DNA from: Aegilops tauschii subsp. strangulata
Taxonomy: Eukaryota; Streptophyta; Magnoliopsida; Poales; Poaceae
DNA: 64,000 nt
Assembly: GCF_002575655.3 (NCBI RefSeq)
Contig: NC_053040.3
Span: forward strand, 226,748,628 to 226,812,627
Direction of reading: 5' to 3'
Shown here: positions 32,900 through 44,375 of the stretch, in pieces
Layout of the letters: every line of letters begins with the position of its first letter
Numbering within the stretch: the stretch's first letter is position 1
The notes under the pieces: model-generated
The model's database searches: none
Seen by the model: the letters and a program-made list of their open reading frames with translations, nothing else
Told to the model about the DNA's origin: nothing
Program-made: the position numbers and the translations under genes

Positions 32900-34240
32900 A
32901 TTTTCCAGCGACACGAAATTGTACAATGGTGTGAGCTTTCAGATTTTGTTTCGTGTGTCTTGCCATCGATGCTCTTTCGGAAACAATAAAAAACTAACTT
33001 CCTTGCTAATGCATCTCAATTATTAGCAGATCAGAGCTAATATTTACATCACAACTGAAGAAAAAGTTGTGAGAAGGTGTTAAATTCAAATTGATCCATG
33101 CTTTCATTGGCAGCAACGTCCCCCCAGCTCGGTCTAAATCAACAAGGCATGTTGGGAAAAAAAGTAGTTGCCTGGAGCATGCAACATTCCAATCATTTTG
33201 TGCAGTTCCACTAAAATAGAGCTGAGCGTCCCTGTTCCAAAGATATTAAGTGTGATTACGATAATAGAGGACTGCTGATGAAACAATAAACACACAAATA
33301 GAAGCCGGTCACCTTTGTAGTCTCTCTTAAGACTGACTAGTTGGAGAAGATTTGGCTCGGAGTTGGATGAGGAGGATAGAGCAAAACCAATCTCCCTTTG
33401 TGCAGTCGCACTGAAATGTAGAGACGTTGCCCATGTGACATTTTAGTACAACTGCACAAAACACTCTTAAGAAAAAAGTGATTTGTGCAGTTCACCAAAA
33501 GGTCGCAATAGGAACGAGGTGCAATGGATAGCCCTGTTTGCAAAAAAAAGAGGTAGAAAGGAAACAATTACTGGCCAATAACAGTTGATGACACATGCGA
33601 CAACAAAAAAGAAGCATATTCCTTGTCCCAAGGGAAGATGACAACACGGTTGTGTTTGTCTAAAACGGTGTGAGGACGAGATTGCAATATGGTAAGTACG
33701 CCGGACGAGCTACGTTTTGGGCAAAGAACTATGGAAGATCCACATGCAGCAACGTGGGAAGACGGGCAATGGAGCAAGGCCGGAGGGGATACGTGGAGGT
33801 TGTCGGGATGTAACTAGGTGAGCGGCGGCGGGCGGAGTCTGCCCATACTGCGGCAGCGAGCAGGTGGCGTAGGCCCTACCGCACCGAAGCTTGGTCAGAG
33901 AGAACGGCGTGTACCGCTGATCGGGACGTGCTGCCTCGGCGCCGTCGAACGGAGAAACGATGCACGTCCTCCCTTTCCGCAGGCGGACGGGATGCGTCCG
34001 GATCAGTGACCAACGGTGAGAGAGAGAGGCCACCGCAGCCTTGTGTGAGATACTCCCAAGAGAGACAAACCAGGCAGGCAGGCTCCATTGTATATAGTGG
34101 AGCGAACTACCTTTTTCCTCCATAAAAATCATTTTATATTCTGTGTACGTGCCATTGAGCGATCTAACTTTATTTAAAAATAACGCGCCAACGCATCAAG
34201 TCGAACTTTGTTTCGTGTACGCGTGGTACACGACCTCCGT
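32900..34240 (-). pseudogene. Copy D of the exon-repeat family
   Basis: This minus-strand copy keeps an uninterrupted promoter side (GGCTCCATTGTATATAGTGG at 34081-34100) and a first-exon block (33720-34070). That block holds a 140-codon frame (34132-33710) without known domain; the other copies do not share this frame. It has four motif copies: 33195-33217 (followed on the minus strand's 5' side by AACAG|GGACGCTC), 33397-33417, one inverted at 33440-33461 and 33480-33500 (with AAACAG|GGCTATCC upstream). The inverted copy makes a hairpin. Sequence 33000-33075 parallels copy C. It is the copy most likely to be transcribed as it stands, since promoter and body are not separated, but the coding potential is poor. 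Confidence 0.5.
33397..33461. repeat. Hairpin formed by opposed copies of the family motif
   Basis: TTTGTGCAGTCGCACTGAAA at 33397 pairs with TTTTAGTACAACTGCACAAA ending at 33460. The arms are about 21 bases with few mismatches, and a 22-base loop lies between them. Confidence 0.7.
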
Positions 34241-34460
34241 AGGTAAACAACCGCTACACGCGTTCAAATTAACATGTGGGCTGCCATTTCATACAGAAAT
34301 GAGCTCCACCGTGTACCCGCGCGGGTGTGGCTGGGCACGAAGTGTGAGTACGTGCACGGTGCACCTATTCTCTTCTTGTATACGTACACCACCTACGTGG
34401 GGTTGTGTGAGAGAGATACAAACGTAGAGAGATATAGTGTGTGGGTTCGTGAGAGTTTTT

Positions 34461-34630
34461 TTGGGGGGGGGGGTCAATCAAAAAATGTAACATATGCAAT
34501 GTGTCTGAAATTGAGTCCTGGATATATCATATATATAGAGGGGGCGATCCACGAGAAGAGAGTGGAGGTATCATCGGCTTGAGTTGTCCATAGAATCGAA
34601 GAGAGGGATGATGTGTGTGTGTGTGTGTGC
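34461..34630. repeat. G run and (GT)n microsatellite
   Basis: A run of about ten G lies near 34463, and a (TG)n run of about ten units at 34609-34629. Unit 2 has an eight-plus G run near 44933 and a (GA)n run at 45074-45095 in matching regions. Confidence 0.75.
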
Positions 34631-35843
34631 GCGATCGATAAAGAGTGCCATCGAATTTGTGTGTGCCCACGTCAAAGATATAGAGTGGCTGGCCTACTGG
34701 AACGTGAGAGGGGACATGTACAGTTTATCTCTGTGGCATGGATACCTACCCACAGCGCTCGACTATCGGTGTGTGGTGGTGGGGGGGAGGGAGGCCTAAT
34801 TTACTATAGAGGTACAATGGCTGGTATATGTTTGGAGGAGGAGAGAGGCCTACCTCATGTATTAAGGGAGATCGATCTACCTCATGTATTAAGGGAGATC
34901 GATCGGCATCCATGCATATGTGTAGGAGAGAAATAAGGTTGGGAGAGAGACAGAGCTAGAGTGTTGGAGGGGGTGGTAGTGGAGTTGCTTCTAACAAATG
35001 GTGGCATAGGCTTGCTAGACAACTGGAGGGCACGCCTGCAATATCAATAAGAGAGGGGATGGCTGCCTGTCTGTGCACGTGCGTGTGAGAGACGGGTCAG
35101 GAGGCATGCACGAATGATGAGGGCAGACGATATGGCTATGGTAAGCAGACGTAACTACATAGGAAGACCAATCGTCCTTTGTCAGAGAGAGAAGAGACAT
35201 AACTTGTGAGGTACGTCGATCGATGGGGGGGGGAATTGTTAAAGTCGACCTAGGTATATGTTGGGAGATCGATCAGTATACATGCATGTGTGTGTTAGAA
35301 GCAAATGAGGCACGGGGAGAAGGATAGAGAGAGAGGGATGCACCTAGGAGGTGGTGCGAGAGTCATACTATATCGAGGGGGAAGGAGTGTGCGAGTACGA
35401 GATCGATGAAAAGAGTGGTGGGAGTGAGGCATGGACGATGATAAGAGAAGAGGGGAAGCTTGTGTTTGTGCTAGGCACACCTGCCTAGAGAGGCATATCG
35501 ATCGATGTGTGCCGTAAAGAGGGAGCTGGGGGGCCTACACACACCGTGGGTGAAGGACCTACAGTGAAAAGACGAATTTGCGCGATGGAGCTAGAGAATG
35601 CCGAGGGAGGGTGAGAGGGATGCGGGCGTGTGCATGCACGAGAGAAAGTTAGCGCTAGCTACAAAGATAAGAGGATTGTGTGGGTGTAAAAGACGAATAG
35701 AGATCATACTTCATTATAAAAAGCGAATTTGGATATTTGAAGAATTTATCATAGTGTTTTAAACCGACACATGTGTGAATATATATAACGGTGATACACA
35801 TGGTGTGGTTATGAACATGTTATACTACATATAATATATTTTA

Positions 35844-36046
35844 TCTCTACTCTTATAAAAAGACGGAGTTGTTGATGATGGTGTGCCTGCCATCCTGCAA
35901 TATAGGCCGTTCGATTTATATCTGACGGATAGGAAGGAGACTATGGCAATTTTGAAAAAAGATACCCACACCCCTCTCCATATTTGCAAATTAGGCCTCC
36001 CCTTGATCATGTTGATGTTCTGTGGAACGCATGGGCATCTTGCTAG
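35844..36046 (+). mobile_element. Candidate small Helitron, 203 bp
   Basis: It starts TCTCTACTCTTATAAAAAG after an A and ends TTGCTAG before a T, which fits the A|TC...CTAG|T rule. It is absent from unit 2. The expected 3' hairpin is not convincing. Confidence 0.35.
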
Positions 36047-36530
36047 TACTACGTATAATATATATAACATTGATCATAATTTGGACTAATGTGTGGCTTT
36101 TGCAGCTCAGGTCTAAATACTTGTCATAATGTAGGGGGCGGGGCACTATACGATGTGTGATAAACACGGTGTACACGTATGGAACATGGTTTAGATTATG
36201 AATATATAGTTAGTACATCAAATGTACTATTATTTGGAATCAACATCAAGTGTATTCAAAAAATAGAATTCGAGTACATGTAGTACACATAGTTCATATC
36301 TATCTCTATAGTAATCATGTGGTGTGTTATTAAGGTAATAAACGAATGATGGTTGAAGTTGGCAACAATCATGATTGTAGATTCTTATTGAAATAGGGAA
36401 ACGAATTCAAATTCAGTTCGAATTGCAGCGGTAGTATAGACATTTGGAATGCACTAACATGTTGGTATGAGTAGGTTACATGCATTATACAGCAAGCGAA
36501 AAATTTAATTGGACATAACATGGATTCATA

Positions 36531-36767
36531 CTCCCTCCTTCCATCTATATAGGGCGTAATGCGTTTTTTAAGACCGCCTTTGACTATTGACAAGATTAAT
36601 AGTACATGACATGCACAATGTGAAAATTATATCATTGAAAGAACCTTTCACAGACGAATTTAACGGCGTGCTTTGTGTAAGTTGCATGTCATATATTATT
36701 GCTCTAATATTTGGTCAAAGTTAGCATCAAAAAACGCATTAGGCCCTATATAGATGGAAGGAGGGAG
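36531..36767. mobile_element. Stowaway MITE, 237 bp
   Basis: The left end CTCCCTCCTTCCATCTATAT and the right end, the reverse complement of ATATAGATGGAAGGAGGGAG, are perfect inverted repeats flanked by TA. Unit 2 lacks it at the matching place (about 46680-46690), so it landed after the duplication. Confidence 0.88.
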
Positions 36768-38568
36768 TAGCTTTGAATAGCATTTTTATAGTAAAACGGG
36801 GCAAGACTCTCTCTTTGTGTGGTGTGAATAGTTTTATTTTTTTCGTTTTATTTTTGGTTGAGGGAAGTGCAAATTGATTTGGTACGTACAATTACAATAT
36901 TACACGTTAGGTTTGTCCCTAAAATTCAACCCGCGCCTTGTTATATCCCGAAAATTCAGATATCGTGCTCCCAAAACTGGTGCCTTCACAACCCGTGCCT
37001 TGCTATCCGAAATTACAACGCGTGCGAAAACTCCCTCCAGCAGCCAAATCCCGACACGCGAAATCCCCCTTCTAACCCTGAGCCGAAAGGGCCGCTAGTT
37101 CAAATCGGTGGGGGGTACTTTTGTAACACACCCTACATTTTGGACAAGCGCGTCCCTAAGTCATGGTTCACCCCCTCCCATCGCCTCCTTTTTGACATTC
37201 GAAATCCCAGGCCGCCATAACCTCTCCGCTCTAGCCGCAAAACCCCACCCTCCTCCGTCCGCCACCTCACCGCTGCCCAGCCGGAGCCTCTTCCCCGACG
37301 ACTTCGTCCACTGAAACAGCTCGACGTCCCTCATCCACCTCCCCGGATGAGGATCCTCGTCCATCTCGTCGTCCCGCCGGTTCAGCCGCCCCGTCCTCCA
37401 CGTCCAAGGAGCTGCTCCGACGATCGCCTCATCTATCGCGGCTGCTCCATCCCCATAGCGCCGGCTTAACCTGCTCCACCGGAACCGCAACATCCTCACC
37501 GACTCCTCGGACGAAGCTGAGGCCTACTCGGCGCCACCAAAGAGGTTGCACACTCATCGCATCGCACCTTCTCCTTAACTCGACCTCCCGGTGCCGACGG
37601 TGCTCCATCCCGCACCCCCATGGAGCAGCTACCTTGAAGCTGGCGCCGCGAACGACATCTCCATGGCGGCTCTCCCCCAGTGCGAGGCCCCTTCGGCGGC
37701 GGCGTCCATACCAGCCGGATCTGCTACTACTGCTCCGGCTCTCGCTTGATCGCTCGCCCAGCTGCTGCTGCTCCGACTCTCGCTCGCTCGCTCGCGCTGC
37801 TGCTGCTACTCTCCCCCTCGCTCATGCTGCTGCTCTGCTCCGATTTAGCTACACTTCAGTCGACTGAATCTACTTTTGGGTCAGTCGATTTTTAGGGGGT
37901 GGGGGGGGCTCGCCGGAGTTAAGGAAGAACCACCCGCAGCGGGGACGGGGGCAGGCCGGAGAGGTACCCCACTATCTATCTTAGGGTTCAGGGTGGGGGC
38001 GGGGGGCCTAGAGGGCTGGCCGGGGCGGCGGCGGACCGGCGGTGGGGAGTTGTTTCGGGGTGGCGAGGCGGTGCTGGGGCCGGCGGTTCGGCCGGTGGTG
38101 GCTGGCGGCTCAGGGGGCTACAGGTTGAAGATGAACTGTAGGCCCTCCCTAAACTACATGTCAAGTGCCTCTCTACTACCATTGCGTTCAGTTTCGACAG
38201 TAACATTCAGATTCCACAGTAAATTTCAGTTTCGACAGTTAAGTTCAGAGTCAATAGTTTTTACCTCATCTATTGGAGATGCTATTAGAATCCCACTTGA
38301 GATTGACGATGTCTGTCTTGTGCTGCTTCAGCCTTGACGTCTTACGGCTCACCGGAGCTGCTCCAATGACAGAACGATCCATCACAAAAGAGCAGTGCCC
38401 TGGACGCCGTCTACAGATTCCTCAGATCTTCCTCCACACCTCCGACAGCCACCTCTGCCTCAACTGCTTCAGCGACCAACCCAATGATGCTGAGGTCGAC
38501 ACGGCTACGGCAAAGAGGTTGTACACTTGTTGCATCACTTATTACTATACATTCATGTCAATCCATTA

Positions 38569-38928
38569 GGGCTATTTTGGTTCAATGCAAAAACATAGCA
38601 ATAGGGAATTTTCCAATGGCACTCTACTATTCAATTATTCATGCATTTTGATGAAAGGAATGAAGCAAAACATCCACTTGGACCTACTTTTCAAAATCCT
38701 ATGCATGAAAACAAGACCAAGTGCATTAGTGGCAGAATAACATTCTAACTGTACACGCTTTCATATGGTTTCACTTTATTTTGGCCATGTTTCTTTGCAT
38801 TCCTCTGCTCTTCCAATTCCTGTAAACCAAACACCCAAGTTGACAGAAATCCTGTGTTTACAAATGCTCTATTTACCATGTGCATTCCTATCCCTGCATT
38901 TTTAGAATCATGCAAGCCAAATGAGCCC
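38569..38928. mobile_element. Tourist-like MITE, 360 bp
   Basis: The ends GGGCTATTTTGGTTCAATGC and, reverse-complemented, GGGCTCATTTGGCTTGCATG are inverted and flanked by TTA (38566-38568 and 38929-38931). It is in the intron before exon 3. Its right end is also present in unit 2 (to about 49310), so it predates the duplication. Confidence 0.72.
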
Positions 38929-41583
38929 TTACAGAATTACTTCAGTTACAGGTAGGTGTCGAAGGGAAATTTGTGTGGTTTGTCCTGCTCCTGCCGCGAC
39001 GTCGTCCACCTCACCTGAGCTGCTCCATCGACAGAAACATCCACCAAACCAGACATCACGACTCCTGACCGTCTTTCACCGCCTCAGATCTCCTTCCCTG
39101 CCGCCGGCACCCACTTCAACGACATCACCATCATCGACTCAGCACATGAACCTGAGGAGTACACGGGTCCACAAGAGAGGTCGCACTCTTTTGTTTCTGC
39201 TTATGTTATGCATTGCTTAAAACTACCTGCTACTTTATCATCCTGTTCACAACTTGGACTCCAAGTCAGGTCCAAATTAATGTTCAAACTTGAGTTCTAA
39301 ATTAGTTGTGGGGCACATATCGAGGAAGCAATGAATAGTATCTCTGTCTAATATCTGGTTCACCTAGGGTAGCCTATGTTTTTCATCTTGGGTGGGAAAC
39401 AAATAGTAAAGCAATCATCATCTGTCTTTTTATTAAATTAAAGCAATCATTAGCCTGCTATCATTATTTTTGGATGCATCCACTGGTTGTTACCATCACT
39501 CTAAATTTCTGCATGCTCTCCTTACATAATCTCGCCATATTTTTTTCGTATGCATGTCAGATATTGTACACAGTCATGCTGAACATGTACATAAAAAGAG
39601 AAGAGTTTTGCGTGGCAATACAATGTCATACAGACATCGCTCCATGGTGGGTTCAATGGCAAACCCTCCCCACCCCTCTCCAGATTGTAATCCAGAGGAA
39701 GATATTTGTTCTGAGGCGGATTCAGACGCCGCTGACCACTCCTATTTACCCCCCAAGGTGTTTGCTCCACCTTGGCATGATGATGTTAGTCATATCATGC
39801 ATATGTTGCCTTGCAGTGCCTACTTTTGACATCATATATGTCATCTTCTTAGTTTAGACATGTTCTGTAATGCCACCTGTTTAGTTTCTATATCATATAT
39901 GGGAATTATGCAGTCTCATGTCTTTTAGGCAGCCATAATATATGTGAAATGTGCAATGCCATCCTGTTTAACCCGGCATCATATATTTGAATGATATCTT
40001 TCCCATCCTTTTCTTCATTACATTTCCATTTGTCGACAATGTTTGTACATTAAACTACTCTTCCTATGAAACAGCCATTTGGGTGGGAGATTGAAAAATC
40101 TGGAGTGAAAACAAGGCCTTCAGAGCAGACAGTGCTACCTGTCAAAGCAGATCTCTTGTTGGGTCCCGATAGCTCCTTAGAGATGGATTCAGAGACAGAT
40201 GACCAGTCGTATTCCCCCACCAAGGTGTATGCTCTAACTTGGCATGGTTATACTGCTCATATCATGCATATGGTGTCTTGCATTGCATAGTTTAGACATC
40301 ATATACACAATATTCAACACCATGTTCTTAGTTCAGACATCATATCTAATGCCCTCTGTTTAGCATATAAATCACATATGTGAATTAAATGATGCGATCC
40401 TGATTACTTAGATAACATGTAGGTGAATTATGTCATGCGATCCTATTTAGTTATTCATCATATCTTTGAATTATGTTATGCTATGCTATCCAGTTTAGAT
40501 AGACATCATATATGTGAAATTATGTCATGCTATCCGTTTTAGTTAAACAATATACATGTCAACTACTTCATGTCCTCTTTTTTCCACACTCTCTATTGCA
40601 TCTGTCTCTCATACAATGTATGTACATTCAACTATGTTTCCTGTTTATTAGCCATTTGAATTGGAGCGGGTGATGCCAGTATCTAGCACACTAAAAACAC
40701 GATCTTCAAATAAAATAGTGCTACCTCTTGGTGGAGATAGCACCCCGGTTGTACATGCACGAGAACCAGCCCTACCACACATAACCCAAACTCTTGCAGA
40801 TTGTACCCCTACTGCGATGGACAGAGAACTAGCTTCACCCAATCTAACCCCAGCAGATAGTAACCCAGTTCCTGTTGACACAACACCATCTCCACCACAG
40901 AGCTCCCAAACAAGAGCAGTTAGTAAGGCAGCTCCAGTGCCCAAAGGCCCAGTACTACCATGGCGAACCCCAACTCCACCAGTTAGTATGCCTGTTCCTG
41001 TGGAGGAAGCACAACCAGCTAGTCGTAGTTTAGCATCTATCGCATTTGATGTTGTTAAATCGTATGTGCGTATCTTCCCATCAAGGAAATATTATACTGA
41101 AGATGAAGGAAAATGCCAGTTGCAGGTGTTTGTCCAGGAGTTATGTGTAAGTAATGTTATTCATGGCAATTACTTTGCTTTGTCCCATACATCCTACCTC
41201 CATGATGGTTATAATACAGCAAATTTTCCCATTTTTCTCTATAGAGAAGGACCGATTTGGAAACTCAGGATGAGGTAACCTGTGCTAATACCTCTGCTAT
41301 CTTCAAGAATGCTTGGTGGCAGTATCAGAATTACCTGAAGAAAACGTACTTCACCGGCAAAGAAACTCATTAAATTCCCTTACGTTCTCCTGAGACACAT
41401 TTACTGGACGATGACTGGGAACGCCTTGTTCTGTACTGGTCCCGAACCAAGAATGTGGTAAGGTCTATGAGCTCATTTTCTATTTTTAAGTACTATATTC
41501 TTGCGTCTTACTGTACTCTGTTCATGTAGAACAAGTGCCTAAACCTGAAGAACAACTGTTCTAATTTAAGATTCCATTGCTAT

Positions 41584-41768
41584 CATAGTTCAAAAAAGCG
41601 CTAGGCGTTAATTGTGCGTTTTGCCACCGCCTTGCGCTTTACTGACCAAAGCGCATGCTTATGCACAGTTATGCACAGATTAAGCGTAGTTATGTGCAAT
41701 GCGTTTTGCCAACGCCTAGAGCCTAGTCGCGCTTAAGAGCTTGCTTAGGCGCGCCTTTGTTAACTATG
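41584..41768. mobile_element. hAT-like MITE, 185 bp
   Basis: The ends CATAGTTCAAAAAAGCGC and, reverse-complemented, CATAGTTAACAAAGGCGCGC are inverted. An 8-bp duplication ATTGCTAT flanks it (41576-41583 and 41769-41776). It lies in the intron after exon 7 and is not seen in unit 2, although the neighbouring exon 7 is also missing there. Confidence 0.8.
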
Positions 41769-43094
41769 ATTGCTATCGTGCATACTGCTTTGCTCTTGTA
41801 TCACTGTATTTACTCATACAAACTTATTTTTAAATTGAAGGATCCAATCGAAACTCCAATGGCACAGCAGGTATGTTCACGCATGTTTCTTTAACAGGCT
41901 TGCTCTTATCAATAGCTCTGTTGATTTCAATTTCAATTGTGTATACAGTTGACTTCTCATATCATGCACATTACTAGCATCACAATAGAGCCAATAGTGT
42001 TGTTGTACATGTAGACCTGTGGTACCCATATGAAATCTTCTTGTGCCGTGTAGTTTCCCATGCTTTGTATTATTTCACTGCTGCTTTGTCTTGAACTGAT
42101 ATGATTTGAACCGTGTCTCTATTTTGATTTGGCAAGACAATGCAGTGACCATAGGACATAGATATATGTTTGTTTGATGCTTTTATTATGTACTAGTACT
42201 TGGCAATAGCAGACTTGGTAGTTTAATCCTCTCCACCTTACTAATGAACTGGTTCACCGAAATGAGTTTCATATACTAGTACATGCTAAACCTGTTATGT
42301 GTCTGCTTGTTTCTTCTTTTAGAATGCTGACAAAATATTGGGGAAGAGTGCCTTATTAAGCAATGGTAAAGGAAGTAATGCAGATAAGGTTTAGGATAGT
42401 GACACATCCTTGTTGGTCTCCAACAAAGCTGATAAAACAGCTAAGGAAGACTATCTCGAAGACAGTGAGACAACCCCAAAGTCCTGTCTTGGTTTAGTGT
42501 TCGAGTTACTGGCCACTACCGCTTGCACAAGCTATTCAAACTCACTGTCTGAATCAGTTCGGTTTCTTGAGTCTCAACTACAAGCTAAAAGACATCGATC
42601 AGTTGTGCTGCGACAAGAAGCGGAAGGACCACGGAAGTCCCTGGAGCATTCAGATGCATACTTTCTGGTGCAACAGCAAGCGTTGGAGGATTTTAGCGCC
42701 AAACAAGACCAAGCTAATAAGCTTGCTAAGCTTATTTCCAGCATGGTGGATACCCAGGATAACATTTCTTGAGCTCTTCTGAAGTTGTTTCAGTTATGCT
42801 CTTGTTTTGCTGCCGCGTTTATTTGCACTGGTGGCCAATTTTAACGGCCAGTGTATGTAATATGCTGCTCTATTCCCTATATTTGCACTGGTGGCGAACT
42901 TTGATGCCCAGTGGATGTAATATGTGTAATAGCGGTAATAGGCTAGCGTTAATTGCTTGCTTATCTATTTCCTTATTGTCTTGTTTATTTGTTTGCTTGT
43001 AGTCACTGCAGTTCTTTTTCGGTGTTTTTCTAGTGGCCACAATAACCTATTTTTGGAAACTAGGCCAAAATAATCATGGCAACACACGAACTGT

Positions 43095-43930
43095 TGTAAC
43101 CATGGGCCTCCTGCGGGCTGTATGATCCATGGGCCTTCTACGGGCCGTAGGATCCATTGGCCTTCTATACGGGCCGTAGGATCCATGTGCCTTCTACGGG
43201 CCGTACGATCCATGGGCCTTTTATGGGCCGTAGGATCCATGGGCCTTCTACGGGGCGTATCATCATTTCGCCAATCATGGGTCGTACTATTCGTGGACAA
43301 TAGCGGGCCGTTAATTGGCCGTATTTGATAACTCTATGAAAACAGCCCAACCGTTTTTTTTGACATGAAAATGGCCCAACATATTAACGGGCCACAAACG
43401 GGCCGACTGTAACCACGGGCTGAATTTGGCCCACAAGCAGAAAATGACAGTAACGGGCCATAAGTAACCGAATGCTGGAAATAAGCCCAAGAATAAATGG
43501 GCCCTGAGAAGGCCGAAAGATAACATGGGTTGAAAACAGCCTAATGGAATAATGGGTCGTTAATGGGTATGAAATGATACACTGTTCATTACAGGCCAGT
43601 TTCACCACGTGCCGTTAATGGGTATAAAATGATACACTGTTCATTACGGGCCAGTTTTACCATGGGCCGTTAATGGGCCAAGAGTTACAAAGGGCCTCAT
43701 ATGGGCCGAAAGACGTCATGGGCCATACACGGGCCGGAAGTTAAAACGGGCTGGAATTATATTGGACGGCCCAGATGATGCTACTGGGCCTAATTCGAAT
43801 AGGCTGTAAACGGGCCCTGGGTTAGCGAGCTGTAAATGAGCTACATGTGAACAGGCCGTTAACAGGCTTGCTGTGGGCCGGCCCGCCACCTTTTGACCAA
43901 GTCAAACGGGCCGGCCTTTTCACAGGAATG
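43095..43930. repeat. GGGCC-rich subterminal repeat block, unit 1
   Basis: Dozens of GGGCC/GGCCC cores occur, early ones in the form TACGGGCCGTAGGATCCATG repeated about every 28-32 bases (43125-43260), later ones as AACGGGCC and TAATGGGCC. Dense short repeats in this position fit the subterminal binding sites of a CACTA element. Confidence 0.75.
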
Positions 43931-44099
43931 GGCCTCTATTGGGCCGTGCCACGTGTCGACGTATCATAGGCGCTTTGGGTCCAATGAGTGGATGACATCT
44001 GTCCCAACGGTGAGCCGACACGTGTTTCCTCCAGCCAATGATGATTTTACACGTGGAAAATCCCCATTGGTCGGGGCTGTTAATGGGTTATCAGATCCA

Positions 44100-44375
44100 A
44101 AACCGGACCCGATAGCTTAACGGCGTTCCGTTACAGTGGATGCCACGTGTCGGTCACTTCCGTAATGACGAAAGCACTTCTGTGACGCGCGATTTTTCGT
44201 CATGGAAGTGGACACTTCCGTGATGATAATTAATGTCATGGAACACTTCTACGACAGCACAGGTATGACTATCTTGATTCTGTCATAAATTTGTCATGGA
44301 TGTACATGCATGACAGAAAACGTGATCTACTGTGACAAACACGTATCATCACGGAAGTGTATTTTTTTTGTAGTG
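44100..44375 (+). mobile_element. CACTA-type 3' terminus, unit 1
   Basis: The end reads TTTTTTTTGTAGTG, so its complement begins CACTACAAAAAAAA, a CACTA superfamily end. ACACTTCCGTGATGATA (44210) and TATCATCACGGAAGTGT (44344) form an inner inverted pair. The next bases are AGT. The 5' CACTA end was not found in unit 1 or left of it. Confidence 0.65.

Larger units (their letters stand above)
37346..42772 (+). pseudogene. Multi-exon En/Spm (CACTA) accessory-type gene, unit 1
   Basis: Exon-like blocks with good borders: 37346-37544, 38332-38517, 38952-39179 (each ending in (A)GAG|GT), 39561-39757, 40075-40224, 40650-41146, 41245-41457, 41841-41870, 42323-42772. The protein is Ser/Pro/Asp-rich (EEDICSEADSD, SGVKTRPSEQTVLPVKAD). 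Later it has RIFPSRKYYTEDEGKCQLQV, then AIFKNAWWQYQNYLKKTYF and DDDWERLVLYWSRTKNV, the W-YR-LK-YF...DW-L-YW pattern of the plant Ptta/En/Spm transposase-associated domain (Transposase_24 type). It ends in a coiled coil (ESVRFLESQLQAKRHRSV, ALEDFSAKQDQANKLAKL). Stops at about 41370 and 42391 break it. The family assignment is by pattern. It precedes CACTA-type subterminal repeats, consistent with residence inside a CACTA element. Confidence 0.55.
34241..44375 (+). repeat. Tandem duplication unit 1
   Basis: From AAACAACCGCTACACGCG onward it matches 44376-62333 in order: the CATACAGAAATGAGCTCCA block, the GGGGGCGATCCACGAGAAGA block, TGCATGCACGAGAGAAAGTT, TAATCATGTGGTGTGTT, the CAACCCGCGCCTTGTTA leader, all gene-like exons, the GGGCC-rich block and the CACTA-type end. 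It is clearly diverged, with several private insertions, so the duplication is old. Confidence 0.85.

Noticed and set aside
33710..34132. 140-codon minus-strand ORF in copy D as a real protein
   Set aside because: The nucleotide block is shared with copies A, B and C, but the frame is not, so coding is not supported.
43120..43260. CRISPR-like array from regular repeats
   Set aside because: Plant nuclear DNA, GGGCC-rich units without unique equal-length spacers; fits CACTA subterminal repeats.
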